Source: Heliobacterium chlorum (GTDB taxonomy: Bacteria > Bacillota > Desulfitobacteriia > Heliobacteriales > Heliobacteriaceae). From it: a stretch of DNA of 36,803 nt. The stretch is from NCBI RefSeq assembly GCF_014502795.1, contig NZ_JACVHF010000027.1:1-36803 (forward strand), written 5' to 3'. A program made the translations under genes and the position numbers. Of the stretch, positions 32,582 to 36,803 are shown piece after piece; position 1 is the first letter of the stretch, and the number at the start of each line of letters is the position of its first letter. Under the pieces are notes generated by a model. The model was not told the DNA's origin, made no database searches, and saw only the letters and a list, made by a program, of their open reading frames with translations.

Positions 32582-33880
32582 ATGATGAAGCTAAAAGTAT
32601 TTATAAGTCATTCTCATGATGAAAAAGATATTGCTTTAGCCTGGCAGACGCTATTAGATCATATATCACAGGGTGCCATTGAAGTATGGTTGTCTAGTGA
32701 TACTAAACCTACTGGTGGGATGAAGATTGGGGCTGAATGGCGTGATAATATATATAATAAATTATCATCCGCTGACTTTGTAATCGCTGTAATTAGTCCG
32801 AAAAGCATAGAGCGACCATGGATAATTTGGGAATGTGGTGTAGCAAGTGGCACTAACAAAGAAAGAGGCATTATTCCAGTCGTTTATTCAATGTCACTAT
32901 CTGACTTTGAAGGGCCATTATCTTCCTACCAGGCTTACTGCGGTGAAGATAGAAATAAGGTGGTTGAAATTTGTGAAAGATTACTGACTGAAGCAAATTT
33001 AACCCCTAAAACACAATATTGGAGCCCAATTATCGATACATATCTTAGTTCCGTACGACTTCACAGACCAGCTAGAAATGCAAGTCCCGCAGCGGTGTCG
33101 GTTTGGATGCGTAGGATTGAGACATATATTCGAGCTGGAAGAATTTCTGAGTTACCCACACTTACTAAATCTATGTATACTTCTTTTGGTGCAGATAAGG
33201 AAGTAGATGTTCAAATACATGAATTATTGAGTCAAATTTTTCTAGAAGATAGAAAATACGATCTGGCACTAAGTGAAGTTTCAAAAGCACTAACTTATTT
33301 ACCAGATGATCTTAGTTTGCTTCATAGAATGGTATTAATACAAATTGAGTTAAAAGAGTTGAATATGGCGATTAGTAGTTTGAATTCGATATATAGTGAA
33401 TTTGAGGAAGCTAGAAGTTTACCTGAATTTGCTGGACTTGAGGGAAGGGTACATAGAGAATTATATTATTCAACCGGAAAAAAAGACGAATTAGAAAAGG
33501 CGATTAAAGCTTATGAAGTATCGTACAAGAATGATCCCTTTAATTATTACTGTGGTGTAAACGCGGCATCATTAAATTTGATTGCAGGTAAAATTGAAGA
33601 GGCAAAGTTAATAGCTAATAGTGTTCTTGAGGTTTGTAAAGAATTAATAACACATCACAATGTTTCGTTTTGGTTAGATTTTACAATGGGAGACCTTTTT
33701 CTTATTCTTGAAGATTATGACAATGCAGGTATAGCATATTCTACGGGATTGTCGCGTAACCCAAGCCCCAGTGAACGACAAAAAGAATCAGTTTTTAAGG
33801 GGATAAGACGTATAATTTCATCCTCTGATTTAAGTGAAAAATTCGTACAAAAGATTGAAATTATATTTAAAACATACTAA
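32582..33880 (+). CDS. TIR-TPR protein, putative defence sensor/effector, 432 aa
   Basis: The N-terminal TIR domain (residues 1-150) starts 'MKLKVFISHSHDEKDIALAW' and has 'IEVWLSSDTKPTGGMKIGAEW', 'ADFVIAVISPKSIERPWIIWECG' (in parts) with a candidate catalytic Glu at 84, and 'RGIIPVVYSM'. The remaining ~280 residues are helical with TPR-like repeats ('YDLALSEVSKALTYLPDD', 'KAIKAYEVSYKNDPFNYYCG', 'YDNAGIAYSTGLSRNPS'). TIR domains of this type cleave NAD or make cyclic ADP-ribose signals in anti-phage systems; here the TPR part could sense a trigger. Start ATG 32582 follows GGAGGT; the open frame up to 32507 is not preceded by a site. It is AT-rich and 60 bases ahead of the pentapeptide gene, so probably one operon. 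Confidence 0.88.
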   Translation: MMKLKVFISHSHDEKDIALAWQTLLDHISQGAIEVWLSSDTKPTGGMKIGAEWRDNIYNKLSSADFVIAVISPKSIERPWIIWECGVASGTNKERGIIPVVYSMSLSDFEGPLSSYQAYCGEDRNKVVEICERLLTEANLTPKTQYWSPIIDTYLSSVRLHRPARNASPAAVSVWMRRIETYIRAGRISELPTLTKSMYTSFGADKEVDVQIHELLSQIFLEDRKYDLALSEVSKALTYLPDDLSLLHRMVLIQIELKELNMAISSLNSIYSEFEEARSLPEFAGLEGRVHRELYYSTGKKDELEKAIKAYEVSYKNDPFNYYCGVNAASLNLIAGKIEEAKLIANSVLEVCKELITHHNVSFWLDFTMGDLFLILEDYDNAGIAYSTGLSRNPSPSERQKESVFKGIRRIISSSDLSEKFVQKIEIIFKTY

Positions 33881-33940
33881 ACACTGTTATTGGTAAAATA
33901 ATAGTTTTTGTTTGTGTCGTAGTTATTAGGAGTGATTTAT

Positions 33941-35533
33941 GTGCCAAACAAAGAGCATCTAGAAATATTAAGAAGAGGAGTTGAAGCCTGGAATCAGTGG
34001 AGGGATAGACAAAAAAACATTATTCCCGACTTAAGTAAAGCAGAATTGTCATTTTACAATTTAAGAAACATAAACTTTGCTAATACAAATCTTCAAGGAA
34101 GTGATTTATTTCGCACTAACCTTAGTTGGGCAAATCTAAAAAACGCAAATTTATCAAATGCTAATTTATATGAGACTAATCTGTCTGGTTCTAATCTTTC
34201 AAATACGGATTTACGAGGAGCTAATCTGCGTGCTACAGTATGTTTGTCTACTATTTTAATTAGTGCTGATTTTAGGGGTAGTTTTTTGAAAAATGTTGCG
34301 ATTAATTGGGCCTCTTTGCAATCCGTAAATTTTGAAGAAACAAACATAAAGGAATTGAATTTTGGCCAAATAAATTTAACTAATGTGAAGTTGAGAAAAA
34401 CAAGAATTTCTAATACAACTTTTGAAAAAGCTATATTAGAAAATGCAGATTTTGACGAAGCTTATCTTGATAACATAAATTTTAAATATGCACAACTTCA
34501 AAAAGCGTCGCTTAAGGGAGTAAAAGTTAATGGAGCTAATATGGAAGGGGCTATATTAGATAATGCCGTTTTAAACAATTCAATTTTACAGAAAGTAAGT
34601 TTGAAAAACGCTAAGTTAATCAATACACAATTTATTCGGGCTAATTTACAAGGCGTTAATCTTTTGAATGCTAAGATAAAAGGTTCCATATTTATTGACG
34701 CCAATTTACAAAATGCCACATTAAGTGCTTCTAATATTTATTCTTCTGATTTGTCAAATGTGAACTTGCGACAGTCGTGTTTGGAAAAAGCTAAGCTAAA
34801 AAATGTTTCTTTTTCAAATTCTAACCTATCAGAATCAAACTTTGAAAGTGCAGAGGTCGAAAAAACTGATTTATCCTATGCTCAATTAATTGATGTTAAT
34901 TTTAAGGATGCTAATATATTAGACTGCACCGTGTTTGGTATAGCTCCTTGGGGAGTAAATATGGAGGGAACTATACAATCTGGCTTAGTAATAACTAAAA
35001 AGCTAGAACCTGCAATTACAGTAGATAACATTGAGATAGCACCGTTCATATATGCTTTATTACATAACAAACAGGTTAGGCATGCAATTGATACTATTAC
35101 CGATAAGGTAGTACTCATACTCGGGAGATTTACTCCGGAAAGGAAAAAAATTTTAGATGCCATACGTTCTAAGCTTAAGGAACACGACTATATTCCGGTA
35201 ATATTTGATTTTGAAAAACCTCATAATCGTGACTTATTAGAAACTGTAATGACATTAGCTCATTTATCTAGATTCATAATTGCTGACATTACAGAACCAT
35301 CGTCTGTAATCCAAGAGTTACAATCTTTAGCGTCGTCGAATCTTAATATACCCGTAAAGCCATTACTACAGGAAGGGTATACACCTTGGAGTATGTTTGA
35401 AGTACTATTAAGAAAAAACTGGATGTTAGACGTTTGTTATTATGAAGATTTACCTCAGTTAATGATGTCATTGGATTCAAAGGTAATTCAACCACTTGAA
35501 GAAAAAAGGTGTGAATTATCGGGAGATGCCTAA
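33941..35533 (+). CDS. Pentapeptide-repeat protein with C-terminal Rossmann/TIR-like domain, 530 aa
   Basis: Residues about 25-340 are dozens of A(D/N)LXX-type pentapeptides ('ANLKNANLSNANLYETNL', 'ANLQGVNLLNAKIKGS'), which fold into a right-handed quadrilateral beta helix that can mimic DNA or serve as a scaffold. Residues about 385-525 form an alpha/beta domain beginning 'VVLILGRFTPERKKILDAIR' with 'FDFEKPHNRDLLETVMTLAH' and 'SRFIIADITEPSSVIQELQS'. A tail of this type is found on other bacterial pentapeptide proteins and looks like a TIR/nucleoside-deoxyribosyltransferase fold. GTG 33941 with AGGAG at good spacing is preferred over GTG 33932. It lies downstream of the TIR-TPR gene with no terminator between them. 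Function is not known. Confidence 0.88.
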   Translation: MPNKEHLEILRRGVEAWNQWRDRQKNIIPDLSKAELSFYNLRNINFANTNLQGSDLFRTNLSWANLKNANLSNANLYETNLSGSNLSNTDLRGANLRATVCLSTILISADFRGSFLKNVAINWASLQSVNFEETNIKELNFGQINLTNVKLRKTRISNTTFEKAILENADFDEAYLDNINFKYAQLQKASLKGVKVNGANMEGAILDNAVLNNSILQKVSLKNAKLINTQFIRANLQGVNLLNAKIKGSIFIDANLQNATLSASNIYSSDLSNVNLRQSCLEKAKLKNVSFSNSNLSESNFESAEVEKTDLSYAQLIDVNFKDANILDCTVFGIAPWGVNMEGTIQSGLVITKKLEPAITVDNIEIAPFIYALLHNKQVRHAIDTITDKVVLILGRFTPERKKILDAIRSKLKEHDYIPVIFDFEKPHNRDLLETVMTLAHLSRFIIADITEPSSVIQELQSLASSNLNIPVKPLLQEGYTPWSMFEVLLRKNWMLDVCYYEDLPQLMMSLDSKVIQPLEEKRCELSGDA

Positions 35534-35679
35534 TTATCCGAACGGATAAATTACTTGTGAGTTAATTGTAAATTGATTGGATTTCACATGCATGATCAAT
35601 TGAGTTCAATGTAAGCGTAAATTAGCCCTACATCGTTACGGTGTTTGAGCTATAGCTCATAATATACTATATTTTCCGT

Positions 35680-35858
35680 GCTTCTCGTTTGGCAATGCTT
35701 CAGCGCCTCATCGAACATGCGCCAGGTGTGAACCAAGCAACTCACCAACATCACGTCGCCTATCCAGTTGTAAGCCACATAGCCGTTCACGTGAAGTACC
35801 TCTTGAAGCCATACAGATGCGCGGGGATGGATCCCTGACCGTATCTGCTGGTATTCAC
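35680..35858 (-). mobile_element. IS66-family transposase fragment
   Basis: The minus-strand frame reads 'EYQQIRSGIHPRASVWLQEV', 'LHVNGYVAYNWIGDVMLVSC' and 'LVHTWRMFDEALKHCQTR'. This corresponds to the IS66 TnpC core around the 'DGYAGYN...VTLVGCWAHARRKFDEA' region, with the catalytic Asp changed to Asn and the 'WAHARR' block altered. Only ~60 codons remain; no inverted-repeat ends or companion IS66 orfs are present. A 14-bp palindrome (TGAGCTATAGCTCA, 35646-35659) flanks it. The rest of 35534-36000 shows nothing assignable. It is a dead relic showing past mobile-element activity in the island. Confidence 0.7.
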
Positions 35859-36000
35859 ATAGCCGAGTCAAGCAATTGTTGCTACAGGCGGTAAAAGAAG
35901 TATTATTCCATATGTTTCCACATCGTAACAAACACCATAAGTAACGGAACCCTTGTATACAGCGTTTCCGGCGATCTGGTGGTTGGTAACAACATACTTA

Positions 36001-36702
36001 TTATCGTTTCCTTTTAATTTGTTTGTGTTCGATAGTCACGTTAAATGGTAATTTATCAGAATTGTCGATGAGCCAAGTAAAAAGGTCTTTCTTAAGGTTA
36101 TCTAGCCCTATTTTGGTATTTTCACTAACTGATTTACTTAGTTCCGGTGTAATATTATCAAATTTCTTGTTGATATTTATTATTGAATTAGAAATACTAC
36201 TTATCTCATTAAAAAGCTCCGAAAAGTCTGCAAATGAAACAGAGCTTTTTCTTAAAGTATGCATTATTTCCGTTACGGGATTATCTATTTGTTCAGACAT
36301 TGATTCAATTGTAGCAGAGAGTTTAGTTTTTGATTGAACTACCTCATCGAGTACTGAAAGGTTATACGTAATAGTCCCCATAAATGAGACATCAAAGGGA
36401 ATTTTTTGATTTTTCTCGATAAGCTGAATTGTCGGTTTGCCAAAAACATGACGTACTCCTAATTCGTAAAAAACATTTGGATTATGTCCAGATAAATCTG
36501 CTATAACCAGATCAGATTCTATAACTTGCTTTAAAATATACTTAGTAATAATACCAGGATTTGTTTCCTCGTCGGCTCTTGTTGTTTTATATCCATGTTG
36601 ATCCATTACTGGTCTAATAATGTGTTTCAAAACTTGATCGGCATTATTTCTAATCTTAGAGCCTTCTTCTCCGATAGGACTAATAACAAAACATGTTTTC
36701 AA
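36001..36702 (-). CDS. Nucleoside-deoxyribosyltransferase/TIR-like domain protein, 233 aa
   Basis: The first ~105 residues read 'TCFVISPIGEEGSKIRNNAD', 'ADEETNPGIITKYILKQVIE', 'SDLVIADLSGHNPNVFYELG' and 'VRHVFGKPTIQLI'. The Asp-Leu-Ser followed by 'NPNVFYELG' is the nucleotide/NAD-sugar binding signature of the deoxyribosyltransferase-like branch related to TIR domains, and the Glu is the expected catalytic residue. The C-terminal ~120 residues are helical and coiled-coil-like. TTG 36702 behind AAAAGGTG is the best start; GTG 36711 overlaps that site. It is AT-rich like the plus-strand pair and oriented toward it. Proteins of this kind occur beside defence genes; its target is unknown. The last 92 bases of the window (36712-36803) show nothing. 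Confidence 0.8.
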   Translation of the reverse strand: MKTCFVISPIGEEGSKIRNNADQVLKHIIRPVMDQHGYKTTRADEETNPGIITKYILKQVIESDLVIADLSGHNPNVFYELGVRHVFGKPTIQLIEKNQKIPFDVSFMGTITYNLSVLDEVVQSKTKLSATIESMSEQIDNPVTEIMHTLRKSSVSFADFSELFNEISSISNSIININKKFDNITPELSKSVSENTKIGLDNLKKDLFTWLIDNSDKLPFNVTIEHKQIKRKR

Positions 36703-36803
36703 ATTAATCACCTTTTAATACTTAAGCGCACATTCGACACCCCTACTATGCGCCTCTAACAAATTAAACTAAAGAAAAGTGGCAAATAGGCAAGATTATT
36801 TTA

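Noticed and set aside
34093-35163. Several minus-strand open frames across the pentapeptide-repeat gene
   Set aside because: They are mirror frames of a low-complexity Asn/Leu-rich repeat gene, with no ribosome sites.

Overview
The window looks like a chromosomal segment of a Gram-positive, probably endospore-forming anaerobic Clostridia-type Firmicute. A heliobacterial or Peptococcaceae-like host is my best guess. This rests on strong AGGAGG-type ribosome sites, frequent GTG/TTG starts, SLH and copper-amine-oxidase-like 'stalk' cell-wall domains, a spoVR gene, a DUF1540 protein, and PAS/HD-GYP/GGDEF signalling proteins. Base composition is moderate to GC-rich up to about position 29,450. It then becomes patchy and is clearly AT-rich from about 32,120 to the end.

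Layout. 1-290: 3' end of a 23S rRNA gene directly followed by a terminator, with no 5S gene. 422-5266: a hypothetical protein, a PAS protein and SGNH hydrolase pair, and two drug-efflux-type MFS transporters. 5300-9400: a MORN/stalk-domain protein, then a nitroreductase coupled to a Uup-like ABC-F ATPase. 9497-13674: a small Cys-rich protein, a PAS histidine kinase, an unknown protein, a DUF1540 protein and a secreted NamZ-type (DUF1343) muramidase with a stalk tail. 13692-15753: a resistance-type ABC-F gene behind a long leader with short uORFs and an intrinsic terminator that contains its own Shine-Dalgarno sequence. 15903-22593: an SLH surface protein, two HD-GYP proteins, a CHASE2 nucleotidyl cyclase and a CBS-pair protein. 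22649-25694: a complete polar amino-acid ABC importer. 25848-27908: an Mrp/MinD-like ATPase with a substituted P-loop lysine, a candidate small RNA with its own promoter, and a REC-GGDEF protein.

From about 28,000 rightward the segment turns into a decaying and accessory region. A gene of unknown function has an in-frame stop, and spoVR loses its 3' third. A cluster of TIR/NAD-type proteins follows. It comprises a TIR-NB-ARC-TPR (NLR-like STAND) gene broken by several lesions, a solitary TIR gene closely related to that TIR but lacking a normal start codon, an intact TIR-TPR gene, an intact pentapeptide-repeat protein with a Rossmann/TIR-like tail, an IS66 transposase scrap, and a divergent nucleoside-deoxyribosyltransferase/TIR-like gene. 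This has the look of a defence island. The intact pair at 32,582-35,533 is the best candidate for an undescribed anti-phage module.

The other theme is RNA-level control. At least three genes (ABC-F, HD-GYP, MORN/stalk) carry terminator hairpins at the start of, or just ahead of, their reading frames. Two of the three show visible competing pairings. Functional assignments come from motif recognition only; no database search was possible.
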